64,000 nt of DNA from Pseudoalteromonas sp. R3 (GTDB lineage Bacteria; Pseudomonadota; Gammaproteobacteria; Enterobacterales; Alteromonadaceae): NCBI RefSeq assembly GCF_004014715.1, contig NZ_CP034835.1, positions 3,782,001-3,846,000 of the forward strand. The letters are read 5' to 3'. The notes beneath the pieces are model-generated. The model did not search any database. It saw nothing but the letters and a program-made list of their open reading frames with translations, and was not told the origin of the DNA. A program made the position numbers and the translations under genes. How positions within the stretch are numbered: position 1 is the first letter of the stretch; each line of letters opens with the position of its first letter. This document shows positions 53,362 to 62,504 of this stretch, piece by piece.

Positions 53362-53604
53362 ATGAAACCACAGATATCAATAATTGCCTTGTTACTGGCA
53401 GGCTGTAGCAATACTAATTCCCCTGAACTTAATCAGTGCGCACAGCAAAATTATCAATGCGAGCAAAGTTGTGAGCAACGTGCTAATCCTCAGTCTCTGG
53501 CTATGCAAGTGTGTAGCGATGGTTGCATCGAGTCCTTTAATCAGTGTAAAGCACAAGCCGAGCAACTGTCTCAGCAGCTGCGTAATAAAGCGCTGTATAA
53601 GTAA
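53362..53604 (+). CDS. Small Cys-rich lipoprotein
   Basis: This is an 80-residue protein with a lipoprotein signal (ALLLAGC, Cys at residue 15). The mature part is short and Cys-rich, with CAQQNYQCEQSCEQR and CSDGCIESFNQC forming a regular Cys-x6-Cys-x3-Cys pattern that could make disulfides. No known family. It follows panC after an 80-base gap and is ended by a strong hairpin. Confidence 0.78.
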   Translation: MKPQISIIALLLAGCSNTNSPELNQCAQQNYQCEQSCEQRANPQSLAMQVCSDGCIESFNQCKAQAEQLSQQLRNKALYK

Positions 53605-53626
53605 TCCCAAAGTACAGTTATAAAAA

Positions 53627-53645
53627 AACCGCTCAATGAGCGGTT
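53627..53645. terminator. Bidirectional terminator between the lipoprotein and pstS
   Basis: AACCGCTC and GAGCGGTT form an 8-base stem with a 3-base loop, flanked by A7 and T6, between convergent genes. Confidence 0.92.
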
Positions 53646-53664
53646 TTTTCTTTCCATGCAATGC

Positions 53665-54190
53665 TTATAGCAAACCTAGCTTCTTAAGCTCTTTGCTTGC
53701 AAGCTGGCTTGAAAGTGGTACATATCCATCTTTCTCTACGATCTTCTGACCTTCTTTAGACAGCACCATTTTCAGGAACTCGGCTTCAATTGGAGAAAGC
53801 GGCTTGTTCGGGTGCTTGTTCACGTATAGGTATAGGAAACGAGACAGCGGGTATTTACATTGTCCAGAGTTGCATCAACAAAGTTATCGCCTTTCTTAGA
53901 CAGTGGTACCGTACGAACACCTGATGTCTTATAACCAATGCCCGAGTAACCAATCGCATTCACTGATGAAGAGATTGACTGCACAACAGAGGCCGAACCT
54001 GGCTGCTCATTTACGTTGTTACGGAAGTCACCTTTACACAGGGCTTTCTTTTTAAAATAACCGTAAGTACCAGATACTGAGTTACGACCATATAACTGGA
54101 TGGTAGATTCTTATCAAGTGCAGAAGCTTGAGCAGATACCAGTGTTGTTACAGCCACACCCATTGCGGCAACTAAGCTTTTAAATTTCAT
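53665..54190 (-). pseudogene. pstS: Phosphate ABC transporter binding protein PstS, internally deleted
   Basis: The protein starts [28 protein letters not shown] with a good signal peptide. After about 30 codons it jumps straight to the C-terminal half: [19 protein letters not shown], then [13 protein letters not shown] and [12 protein letters not shown], and ends [12 protein letters not shown]. About 450 bases of the middle, including the first phosphate-binding lobe, are absent, and the two parts are out of frame. One further A appears missing near 53854-53856 before [12 protein letters not shown]. The gene is 526 bases against about 1,000 for the family. The remainder cannot bind phosphate. 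Real deletion or assembly collapse cannot be decided here. Confidence 0.8.
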
Positions 54191-54266
54191 TGGGGTCACT
54201 CCAAATGTTCTTCCCATTTAATTTCTGAGCACATTGTGCAGAAAACAAATGACAATAAAATTACTC

Positions 54267-55595
54267 TCAAATGACACTTTTATGACTTTCAGTGTTTGTC
54301 ATAAAAATACGTTTTTCTTTTTCGAAGGCAAATGAGAAACACGAGCCCTTACCGAGTGTACTGTCTATTTCCAGATGTGAATCGTGGCGAGACAAGACGT
54401 GTTTGGTGATAGCCAGACCTAACCCAGAACCACCCGTTTTACGGCTGCGTGCCTTATCGACCCGGTAGAATCGTTCGGTGAGTCGGTTAATATGCTCAGG
54501 CGCAATACCATCGCCATTATCGATGACAGAAAAGCGTGGTCGTTCACCATCGAGATACCAGTTGACCGTGATTTTGCCACCTGGTTTAGTGTAATGAATT
54601 GCATTAAACACCAAATTGGAAAAAGCACTGCGTAGTTCATCAATACACCCTTTGATGTCCAATGCCTGATCAACACAAAACTCAATCTCATGATGCTTAT
54701 CCTGATTCAGTGAATTCGCTTCGGTCTGAATCAAGGTCAGCATAGCTGGCACATTTACCGCTTTGTCATTGTCCTGGTTTCGCTGCCCCTCAATACGAGA
54801 TAATGAAAGCAGCTGATTAACCAGACTATCCATTCGCTTACACTGCTCTATCATAGTGTGATGCGCTTTGTTCCACATTGCCGGAGGCGGCATCTGATCG
54901 CCTTCCATCATCTCCAGATATCCGGTGACTACCGTAAGGGGAGTACGCAGTTCGTGAGACACATTGGCAACAAAGTCTTTGCGCATCTGCTCAAGCTGTT
55001 TCAACCTGGAGATATCACGCACCACCATCATTAACTGCTCAGCGTAAGGCATAACCCGAAATTCTAATACGCGCTCACCACCATGCCCGGATTCCATTTC
55101 CAGGGGATCATGAAAATCATGGGCCTGCATATATTTTACGAACTTAGGATCGCGGATCAGGTTATCGAGGCGCTGACCATGATCCGTTGGCCATTGCAGA
55201 CCAAGTACTTTAAGTGCAAGTTGGTTACACCAGACAATACTGAGATCCTGCTGCATCACTATCACGGCATCTGGCACCGCTTCGGCACCTTCACGGAAGC
55301 GTCGGATCAGCTCAGCCAGTTCATTGCGCTTTTTGCGATTGCGGTGTTGTAACTGGTAGATCCCTTCAAAGATCTGCTCCCAGGCACCCGATCCCTCAGG
55401 CGGGTTAAAGCTGCGCTGATTGATCAACCAGTCACTCAGTCGATACAGCTGCTGGTAATGCCAGATCAACAGTACCATGGCACCGATAAAGAGTAAGACA
55501 AACGGTGCGCCTAGCAAGATCCCAATCAGGGTTAATGGCAGAAAATACAAAAACAGGCGTTTCAATAACGCCTGTTTATCAATCACCCTATACAT
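54267..55595 (-). CDS. phoR: Phosphate regulon sensor kinase PhoR
   Basis: PhoR phosphorylates PhoB under phosphate limitation. The 442-residue protein has two N-terminal membrane segments (about 11-45), a PAS-like domain (DAVIVMQQDLSIVWCN at about 111-126), HisKA with VSHELRTPLTVV, and HATPase_c with NLVFNAIHY, VIDNGDGI and GGSGLGLAI. It follows phoB with a 56-base gap. Its 3' end overlaps the Pho-box-like site upstream of pstS. Confidence 0.96.
   Translation of the reverse strand: MYRVIDKQALLKRLFLYFLPLTLIGILLGAPFVLLFIGAMVLLIWHYQQLYRLSDWLINQRSFNPPEGSGAWEQIFEGIYQLQHRNRKKRNELAELIRRFREGAEAVPDAVIVMQQDLSIVWCNQLALKVLGLQWPTDHGQRLDNLIRDPKFVKYMQAHDFHDPLEMESGHGGERVLEFRVMPYAEQLMMVVRDISRLKQLEQMRKDFVANVSHELRTPLTVVTGYLEMMEGDQMPPPAMWNKAHHTMIEQCKRMDSLVNQLLSLSRIEGQRNQDNDKAVNVPAMLTLIQTEANSLNQDKHHEIEFCVDQALDIKGCIDELRSAFSNLVFNAIHYTKPGGKITVNWYLDGERPRFSVIDNGDGIAPEHINRLTERFYRVDKARSRKTGGSGLGLAITKHVLSRHDSHLEIDSTLGKGSCFSFAFEKEKRIFMTNTESHKSVI
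54271..54287 (-). promoter_or_regulatory. Pho-box-like site upstream of pstS
   Basis: On the minus strand two TCAT cores lie 11 bases apart (GTCATAAAAGTGTCAT), the period of PhoB half-sites. The site is 80 bases before the pstS ATG and inside the last codons of phoR. It is a good candidate for PhoB activation of pstS. Confidence 0.68.
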
Positions 55596-55651
55596 ACAAA
55601 ATGATCCTAAAGAGAATGCGCCATGGCTAGCCTACCATAGCGCCGGATGCT

Positions 55652-56346
55652 TTACAGCTTACTTGAGAAGCGATAACCCGCACCACGTACTGTTTGTACC
55701 AAGCGATCGTGGCCCAGTGGTGCAATCGCTTTGCGCAGGCGACGGATGTGAACGTCTACCGTACGATCTTCAACATACACGTTAGTGCCCCATACATGAT
55801 CCAACAGCTGCTCGCGGCTGTAAACACGCTCTGGGTGTGTCATAAAGAAGTGAAGTAATCTGAATTCCGTTGGCCCCATTTCCAGCTCGTTACCGGCTGA
55901 GGTCACTCGGTGTGAAATTGGATCAAGGCGTAAGCCATGCACTTCAATGGCTTCTTCCAGTGATGTTGGCGATACGCGGCGCATCACCGCTTTGATCCGT
56001 GCCATGAGTTCTTTCGGAGAGAAAGGTTTAGTAACGTAGTCGTCTGCACCCACTTCCAATCCTTTGACCTTATCTTCTTCCTCACCACGTGCTGTTAGCA
56101 TGATAATAGGAATCTGTCTGGTGTATTCACTTTGTTTAAACTTTTTGGCGATCTGAATACCACTGCCCCTGGCAGCATCCAGTCCAACAACACCATATCA
56201 GGATAAGGCTCAACCATAGCTGCAATTGCAGAATCATAGTCTTCAGCTTCAATGGCCTGAAAACCATTTTGTTCCAACACAAACACCAACATTTCTCTGA
56301 TCGGCGCTTCGTCATCAACTACCAGTACTTTACGTGACATTCCCAT
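55652..56346 (-). pseudogene. phoB: Phosphate regulon response regulator PhoB, one frame break
   Basis: PhoB has an N-terminal receiver domain with [13 protein letters not shown] and [10 protein letters not shown] (phospho-Asp near 55), and a C-terminal winged helix with [30 protein letters not shown] and [12 protein letters not shown]. The frame breaks in a C run at 56166-56169 (one base missing); it should read [15 protein letters not shown]. The corrected 231 residues match E. coli (229). ATG 56346 (MGMSRKV) is favoured over 56340. PhoR follows. Pho-box-like repeats precede it, implying autoregulation. Confidence 0.9.
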
Positions 56347-56802
56347 TTATCTCTTACGTTACCGAAGTGGGTTTCATTATTATGACTAAGTATGACAGTT
56401 TTATGAAATACCAAGTGATAAAAGATGACAATTGGGAAAAAAATAGGGCCAACCCTTCATAAAGCTATGACACTGAAAAAGCGTAAGTTTCGTTGCAATT
56501 ACACTTGAAATCAGACAATAAACAATTTAAATGCTTGTTTAGGCAGGTTTGTTTCATACAAACCGTATCGACATGTACAAATTTGCCGCTGTAAAAGTTG
56601 CGTAAGGCATAACATACAGGCCATTTAAGTTCGTTTACATTACGGCGGGACCTTGTCAGTATAAAGGCCACTAAACACAGCTCATTGACCCGGTACCAGC
56701 CTTATCATTATGACCATAGTGTCACGCACAGACGCAGCAGAACATGGCGCTTGGTAACGCTTTTTGGTTCCGCCTCATTAAATACAGAGCCAGCAAGAGA
56801 CT
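56347..56802. other. Spacer between phoB and the second porin
   Basis: The 456 bases carry the Pho-box-like repeats at 56381-56408 close to phoB and a perfect 7-base hairpin (GGTTTGT TTCAT ACAAACC) at 56546-56564 of unknown function. The rest shows no gene and no recognisable signal. Confidence 0.65.
56381..56408 (-). promoter_or_regulatory. Pho-box-like repeats upstream of phoB
   Basis: On the minus strand three TCAT cores (in TTTCATA, CTGTCAT and AGTCATA) lie 11 and 10 bases apart; the middle one is the full consensus CTGTCAT. This is a likely autoregulatory PhoB site. Confidence 0.7.
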
Positions 56803-57759
56803 CTAAAAGTCGTAACGCAGCGTCAACGCCATATGATCCTGATCAGAGCTGTTGTCCAGGTCTATCTTGGTATACCACAAATACATCCTGGCTTGCTTAG
56901 ACAGGCTCTTCTCAACCCCGATAGAGGCTGCATCACCGGAATCTTTAAGCTTGCCCGAGGCGCCATCGGAATTTTGGTACTGCGCCAGCAACTTGTAGCC
57001 ATTATCAAGCTTGAGCGCTGCACTGGCCATATAACTGTCTACGGTCTCGTTACTACCAATCGCCTCGCTCTGCTGATAGCTGGCCCCCAACGTAACCTTA
57101 GCCACTTTGCCCTGAACCGTGACACGGGTAATGTCCTGACCTGCAACTTCTTCATCCCGAGCTACACTGGCATAGATGGCGGTTTTCTTTAACTTACTAT
57201 CGCCGTAACTTGCCGCCATGGACAGTCCGCTTTCGCCATTTTGCTTACTGTTGTCTTCTGCAATATAGCTGACAGTGAATTGCAAATGATTGAGTGATGG
57301 TGTCGTATATTGCAAGGTATCCCCGAGGCGATTTTCGCCCACAAAGAAGCTTTTAATATCCGCACTGAAATCATTCATCAGGTCAACTTTGCCCTGAGAT
57401 TTCTTCATTGGCGTATCATCCCGACCCAGCAAGAGCTGCCCAAATCGGCCTTTTACCCCAACATACTGCGAACGTGCCGTGATGTTCTCTTCTGATTTAC
57501 CATCGTTGTCGTTTTCAGACATCTCGACCTGGAACTCCAGCTTGTAAAAAGCCGAGATCCCAGTGTCTATATCCGCACTCCCTTTGATCCCCATCCTGGA
57601 GGCATAGCTTTCTACAGAAGTATCTGATCCACTGCCTGTATCACTGTTTTCCACACCCAAATGTGCACGTCCGTATACTTTGAGTTCTTCAGCTTGTGTT
57701 TGGGCACAAACTATTAGCGCCGAGCAGCCGATAACGGCAGCCATATAGCATTTCTTCAT
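56803..57759 (-). CDS. Second Gram-negative porin
   Basis: This is a 318-residue paralogue of the porin at 12942-13871. It has a signal peptide (CYMAAVIGCSALIVCAQTQA), an N-terminal strand EELKVYGRAHLGVEN, matching barrel segments (TARSQYVGVKGRFGQLLLGRDD; ADIKSFFVGENRLGD) and a C-terminal Phe (LRYDF). ATG 57759 with TTGGGG upstream is chosen over a longer frame. Compared with the first porin, loops differ (for example 225-235), so pore size or receptor exposure may differ. No terminator was found. Confidence 0.94.
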   Translation of the reverse strand: MKKCYMAAVIGCSALIVCAQTQAEELKVYGRAHLGVENSDTGSGSDTSVESYASRMGIKGSADIDTGISAFYKLEFQVEMSENDNDGKSEENITARSQYVGVKGRFGQLLLGRDDTPMKKSQGKVDLMNDFSADIKSFFVGENRLGDTLQYTTPSLNHLQFTVSYIAEDNSKQNGESGLSMAASYGDSKLKKTAIYASVARDEEVAGQDITRVTVQGKVAKVTLGASYQQSEAIGSNETVDSYMASAALKLDNGYKLLAQYQNSDGASGKLKDSGDAASIGVEKSLSKQARMYLWYTKIDLDNSSDQDHMALTLRYDF

Positions 57760-58183
57760 ACTATGACCCCAATGAAAAGAATGTGAGCAAAATAGAGTAT
57801 CCTTTAAAGCTAGACGCTCTAGTTCAGAGATCAAGTGATGAACCGCCGGATCAGAGTTTTTCTAAGATAGAATGTCTGAGATCAAATTTATACCAAGCGG
57901 ATCCTCTTGGGATCATTTTTTTACCAACTAAATTTGCAGAACCGCACATGTCAGCCTACTAACTCATTGATTTTAGATCTGTTCCAGTGCCAGATAAACG
58001 CAGATCCCAGGCTTTAGTTAGTAAGATCTCGATCTCAGGATCCCGATTAGACTTCAACTTAGTCAAGATCTGATCTCTGCTCCTACAGGTAGGTATAATC
58101 GTGATCCCAACAAGATCATAGGGCGGCATTGTTAGGCTGTGAAGTGGATGAAACGGCTTGATCTTGTGCGGCTGCACATACAA
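57760..58183. other. GATC-dense spacer between porin and fba
   Basis: The intergenic region has 16 GATC sites between 57829 and 58250 (nine within 57976-58117), against about 1.6 expected by chance in 422 bases. It includes a GATCC-TCTTG-GGATC hairpin followed by T7 at 57900-57922, a TATAAT on the plus strand at 58094-58099, and CCTACAGGTAGG. I see no gene; the 74-codon frame at 57959-58183 has no family features. Confidence 0.7.
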
Positions 58184-58214
58184 AAATGCCGCACTCAGAA
58201 GAGCAGCGGCATTT
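58184..58214 (-). terminator. Terminator of fba
   Basis: AAATGCCGC and GCGGCATTT form a 9-base stem with a 13-base loop on the minus strand, followed by TTG. It lies 29 bases past the fba stop. Confidence 0.8.
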
Positions 58215-58243
58215 GCTACTAACCAAATTTAAATAGTTAGTAT

Positions 58244-59307
58244 TTATTTGATCTGAGGAGCCAGCTCGCCAGATAGATACTTCAGGTGCATGTCGTCTAG
58301 TGAAATAGGCTGGATACGACCTGCCTGACCCGCTGTACCAAATGCTTCATAACGTGCAACACAGATCTCTGTCATCGCTTTCGTTGCTTCCGCTAAATAC
58401 TTGCGAGGATCAAAATTGCTCGGGTTATGCGCCAGGTGACGACGGATAGCACCGGTTGCAGCCAAACGTAAGTCAGTATCAATATTCACCTTACGCACGC
58501 CATGCTTTATGCCTTCGACGATCTGCTCAACAGGTACACCATAGGTTTCAGGGATCTCACCGCCAAATTCGTTGATAACCGCCAGCCACTCCTGAGGAAC
58601 TGATGATGAACCGTGCATTACCAGGTGCGTATTCGGAATACGGGCGTGGATCTCTTTGATGCGGTTGATTGCCAGAATGTCGCCTGTTGGTGGACGTGTG
58701 AACTTGTAAGCGCCATGTGATGTACCACAGGCGATTGCCAATGCGTCAACACCCGTTTTCTTAACAAAGTCAGCGGCTTCTTCTGGGTCAGTCAGTAGCT
58801 GATCGTGCGTTAGCTTACCAACAGCACCAATACCATCTTCCTCGCCTGCTTCACCGGTTTCCAATGAACCCAGTACACCCAGCTCACCTTCTACTGATAC
58901 ACCACATGCGTGTGCCATATCAACCGTGCGGCGTGTTACATCAACGTTGTACTCATAGCTTGAAGGGTTTTGCCATCTTCCAGCAAAGAACCGTCCATCA
59001 TGACAGATGAAAAGCCAAGCTGGATTGAGCGCTGACATACACCCGGAGACGTACCGTGATCCTGGTGCATAACAACCGGAATATGTGGCCATTCTTCTAC
59101 TGCGGCCAAAATCATATGGCGAATAAACGGTGCCCCTGCGTACTTGCGCGCACCTGCCGAACCCTGAACAATTACCGGACTGTTGGTTTTGTCTGCCGCT
59201 TCCATGATAGCGCGCATTTGCTCTTGGTTATTTACGTTAAAGGCAGGAACGCCGTAACCATGCTCTGCGGCATGATCCAGCAATTGACGCATACTGATTA
59301 AAGCCAT
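58244..59307 (-). pseudogene. fba: Class II fructose-bisphosphate aldolase (CbbA type), one frame break
   Basis: This enzyme cleaves fructose 1,6-bisphosphate into two triose phosphates and is zinc-dependent. The N-terminal part ([30 protein letters not shown]) and the rest ([36 protein letters not shown]) match the CbbA/Pseudomonas type. The E. coli FbaA type differs. The frame breaks at 58965-58967, where one C is missing on the minus strand; [12 protein letters not shown] would restore it. Corrected length is 354. As this is likely an essential glycolytic gene, a base-calling error is far more likely than decay. Operon epd-pgk-fba. Confidence 0.92.
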
Positions 59308-59505
59308 TGTGCTTTCTCCAATTGTTGATGAGTGATGCTGATATTATCGGCTCAGCGTTCATGCTCATCGATTTGAACGGGATAGATGTTAAGTGCTACA
59401 CACTCAATTTGTTTCGGGAGTTAAATGTGAGAGAGTCCCAAAACCGGACCAGTACATCGGCCCGAAAACATGATGCTGTGGCACAGGCCACAGCAATTTG
59501 CCTGA

Positions 59506-60684
59506 TTAAGCTTTCGCTCTTTGTTCAAGCATAGCGACTGCTGGCAGTTTTTTCCCCTCAAGGAACTCTAAAAACGCACCACCACCGGTCGAGATATATG
59601 AAATTTCATCAGCTACGCCATACTTGTCGATAGCAGCTAATGTGTCACCACCACCAGCGATTGAGAAAGCGTTAGACTTGGCAATCGCATTTGCAATCGC
59701 TTCAGTGCCGTTGCCAAACTGATCAAACTCGAATACACCTACCGGACCATTCCAGACCACAGTGCCCGCGTTAGCAATGATTTTTGCCAAAGTATTTGCA
59801 GTCTCCGGACCAATATCAAAGATCATATCAGTGTCACGTACTTCCGCTACATCTTTGATCTCGGCAACAGCAGACTCAGAGAACTCGTCACCAACAACCA
59901 CATCAGTTGGAACAGGAATGTCACCGTCATTTGCACGTGCAGCTTCACTGAGCTTATTCGCTTCAGCAATCAGGTCTGGTTCGTACAAAGACTTACCAAC
60001 CGGGTTGCCCGCCGCAGCAATAAAGGTATTCGCAATACCGCCACCGGTAACCAGCTGATCAACTACTTTCGATAATGAATCCAGTACCGTCAGTTTAGTC
60101 GACACTTTAGAGCCACCTACGATGGCAACCAAAGGACGTGCAGGATTATCAAGGGCTTTGCCCAGCGCATCCAATTCAGCAGCCAATAACGGACCTGCAC
60201 AAGCTACTTCTGCAAATAAGCCAACACCATGTGTCGATGCCTGTGCACGGTGTGCAGTACCAAATGCATCCATTACATAGACGTCACACAGCGCCGCTAA
60301 CTTTTTCGACAGCGCCTCATCGTTCTTTTTCTCGCCTACATTGAAGCGCACGTTTTCAAACACCACAACTTCATTATCTGCGATATCAACGCCGTCCAGA
60401 TAGTTGTCAACCAGGCGCACGTTTTGCTCAAGCGCATCGTTTAGGTAATCTACGACTGGCTGTAATGAATACTGCGCATCGTATTCCCCTTCCGTTGGGC
60501 GACCCAGGTGAGACATCACCATGACCTTGGCACCTTTTTCAAGGGCTAGTTTGATGGTAGGTAAAGACGCTCTGATACGTGCATCTGATGTAACCTTGCC
60601 TTCTTTCACCGGTACGTTAAGATCTTCACGGATCAGAACGCGTTTGCCGTTTAAATCTAAATCCGCCATCTTAATGACTGACAT
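59506..60684 (-). CDS. pgk: Phosphoglycerate kinase
   Basis: Pgk makes ATP and 3-phosphoglycerate from 1,3-bisphosphoglycerate. The 392-residue protein has [36 protein letters not shown] with the hinge, then [12 protein letters not shown] and GGGIANTF, and the C-terminal [17 protein letters not shown] 60684 with GGAG six bases upstream is the start. It is the middle gene of epd-pgk-fba; the gap to fba is 198 bases and holds nothing I recognise. Confidence 0.98.
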   Translation of the reverse strand: MSVIKMADLDLNGKRVLIREDLNVPVKEGKVTSDARIRASLPTIKLALEKGAKVMVMSHLGRPTEGEYDAQYSLQPVVDYLNDALEQNVRLVDNYLDGVDIADNEVVVFENVRFNVGEKKNDEALSKKLAALCDVYVMDAFGTAHRAQASTHGVGLFAEVACAGPLLAAELDALGKALDNPARPLVAIVGGSKVSTKLTVLDSLSKVVDQLVTGGGIANTFIAAAGNPVGKSLYEPDLIAEANKLSEAARANDGDIPVPTDVVVGDEFSESAVAEIKDVAEVRDTDMIFDIGPETANTLAKIIANAGTVVWNGPVGVFEFDQFGNGTEAIANAIAKSNAFSIAGGGDTLAAIDKYGVADEISYISTGGGAFLEFLEGKKLPAVAMLEQRAKA

Positions 60685-60715
60685 TGACATCTCCTTCAAG
60701 AACGATACTTGGTTT

Positions 60716-61729
60716 TTAATTAACTTGTGTCATTGCTGTTGCGGTATCGAGCATGCGGTTTGCAAAGCCCCACTCGTTGTCGCACCACACCAACAATTTC
60801 GCCAACCGCTTCTGGCTGACGCGTGTTTGGGTACCATCTATGATACTGGAATGTGGATCATGATTAAAATCCACCGAGACCAACGGCTCCTCAGTGTAGT
60901 CCAGTATCCCTTGCAACGGACCTCCGGCGGCCTGTTGTAATGCATTATTCACCTGCTCAATGGTCACATCACTGTTCAGCGTAACACTCAGATCCATCGC
61001 GGTGACATTAATGGTCGGCACCCGGACTGCAATCGCTTCGAAACACCCGTGAAACTTTGGCAGGATCCGTTCGATCCCTCGTGCCAATTTTGTATCCACT
61101 GGTATGATCGACTGGCTCGCCGCACGGGTACGACGAAGATCAGGGTGATACGCATCGATCACCTGTTGATCATGCATTGAGGCATGGATCGTCGTGATAG
61201 TGCCAGAGCCGATCCCAAAAGCATCATCCAACACATTTATGACAGGGACAATACAATTAGTTGTACAAGAACCGTTGGATACTATGGTGTGTTCTGGGCG
61301 AAGCTCTTTGTCATTGATACCAAACACTATGGTCGCGTCAACATCTGCATCAGCGGGATGAGAAAACAGCACCTTCTTTGCCCCTGCACGCAAATGTGAC
61401 TGAGCATGAAATCGGGAATGAAATACACCGGTGCACTCTAAAACAACATCAATATCAAGGGCATGCCAGGGCAAGTGACTGGGATCTGCTTCGCTAAATA
61501 GCTGGATTTTATCGTCGCCGACCGTCAGATAAGGCGCGTCAAGGTGAACAGGGAAAGAAAAACGCCCATGCGAAGTATCGTACTTGAGCAAATGGGCAAT
61601 GCCTTGCGGATCGGCAAGTTCGTTTATCGCGACGATTTGAATGTCTCGCTGGCGACCAGATTCATACAGAGCCCGCACTATGTTGCGACCAATACGACCA
61701 AAACCATTTATTGCCAGTTTGATAGTCAT
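60716..61729 (-). CDS. epd: D-erythrose-4-phosphate dehydrogenase
   Basis: Epd oxidises erythrose 4-phosphate to 4-phosphoerythronate for pyridoxal phosphate synthesis. The 337-residue protein begins [20 protein letters not shown] and carries the GAPDH active site SNGSCTTNC (Cys near 154). [14 protein letters not shown] follows. [23 protein letters not shown] is typical of Epd rather than GapA, and the position before pgk is the same as in E. coli. ATG 61729 is preferred over the longer frame. Confidence 0.95.
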   Translation of the reverse strand: MTIKLAINGFGRIGRNIVRALYESGRQRDIQIVAINELADPQGIAHLLKYDTSHGRFSFPVHLDAPYLTVGDDKIQLFSEADPSHLPWHALDIDVVLECTGVFHSRFHAQSHLRAGAKKVLFSHPADADVDATIVFGINDKELRPEHTIVSNGSCTTNCIVPVINVLDDAFGIGSGTITTIHASMHDQQVIDAYHPDLRRTRAASQSIIPVDTKLARGIERILPKFHGCFEAIAVRVPTINVTAMDLSVTLNSDVTIEQVNNALQQAAGGPLQGILDYTEEPLVSVDFNHDPHSSIIDGTQTRVSQKRLAKLLVWCDNEWGFANRMLDTATAMTQVN

Positions 61730-61886
61730 TAAATTGAAGATCCACCTCGTTGTGAAAAATTGGGAGCAATCCTGTGGCGCATCAACTCTGTAGGCAGCAC
61801 ACGAATAAAAATCCCAAGTCTTCCGTATTAAGATGGCGCTATTGTAATCGACCAAGCAAAAATGTGTAAGAGATATGCAAAAATAA

Positions 61887-62504
61887 TTATGTCAGTTGTC
61901 TAACTAACGCCCCCTGAGCTCCGCCAAACTGGCTATTCTGTGCTAATAACAGTTCAGCCGTACTCAGCGCATCGCTCAGTGCATGATGCTCAGAAGCGAG
62001 GGGTAATCCATAACGTTGCCGGCAGGCAGACAGAGTCAGGCAATCTGCCGCAAGTGTCTGTCCTTGCCTGAGCAGTCGGTTCCGCTCTATCTGCATGGTA
62101 TCGAGGAGCAACTTTGGTCGCGTCTCAATACCGTGGTATACAAACGCCCGCTTGATGAAGCCCCAGTCGAGTAAAGCGTTATGACAGACCAGAATACGCC
62201 GCTCAAGTAAGTTACTCAGTTGCTGCAATAAAGCGTATAACGTCTCTCCCCGCTGTAGTGCCTGTTCATCGACCCCATGGATCACTGGACTTTGGCCCAA
62301 CTGATGCACTTCCTTGTTCAGCACATGCCGCGCGGAGTTCAATATAATCCGGCCTTGTCGGATCTCCACCCAGGCAGCCGAGACAATCTCGTCCCGTTTC
62401 GGGTCCAGGCCGGTTAATTCAAGATCCAATACCACCATATTGGCTTCTGTTAACCTTAACTGACGATAGGTATGCCAGTTTCGCAACCGTGTAAACCAGT
62501 TCAC
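61887..62504 (-). CDS. DnaQ-like 3'-5' exonuclease
   Basis: The 205-residue protein has the DEDDh motifs: [11 protein letters not shown] (exo I), [15 protein letters not shown] (exo II) and [14 protein letters not shown] (exo III with His). It is a stand-alone proofreading-type exonuclease with no polymerase domain. It overlaps the upstream CBS/DUF294 gene as ATGA, so the two are cotranslated. Substrate unknown. Confidence 0.88.
   Translation of the reverse strand: MNWFTRLRNWHTYRQLRLTEANMVVLDLELTGLDPKRDEIVSAAWVEIRQGRIILNSARHVLNKEVHQLGQSPVIHGVDEQALQRGETLYALLQQLSNLLERRILVCHNALLDWGFIKRAFVYHGIETRPKLLLDTMQIERNRLLRQGQTLAADCLTLSACRQRYGLPLASEHHALSDALSTAELLLAQNSQFGGAQGALVRQLT

Noticed and set aside
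57959..58183. A 74-codon minus-strand frame in the GATC-dense spacer
   Set aside because: No ribosome site or recognisable domain, low complexity, and composition driven by the GATC cluster.
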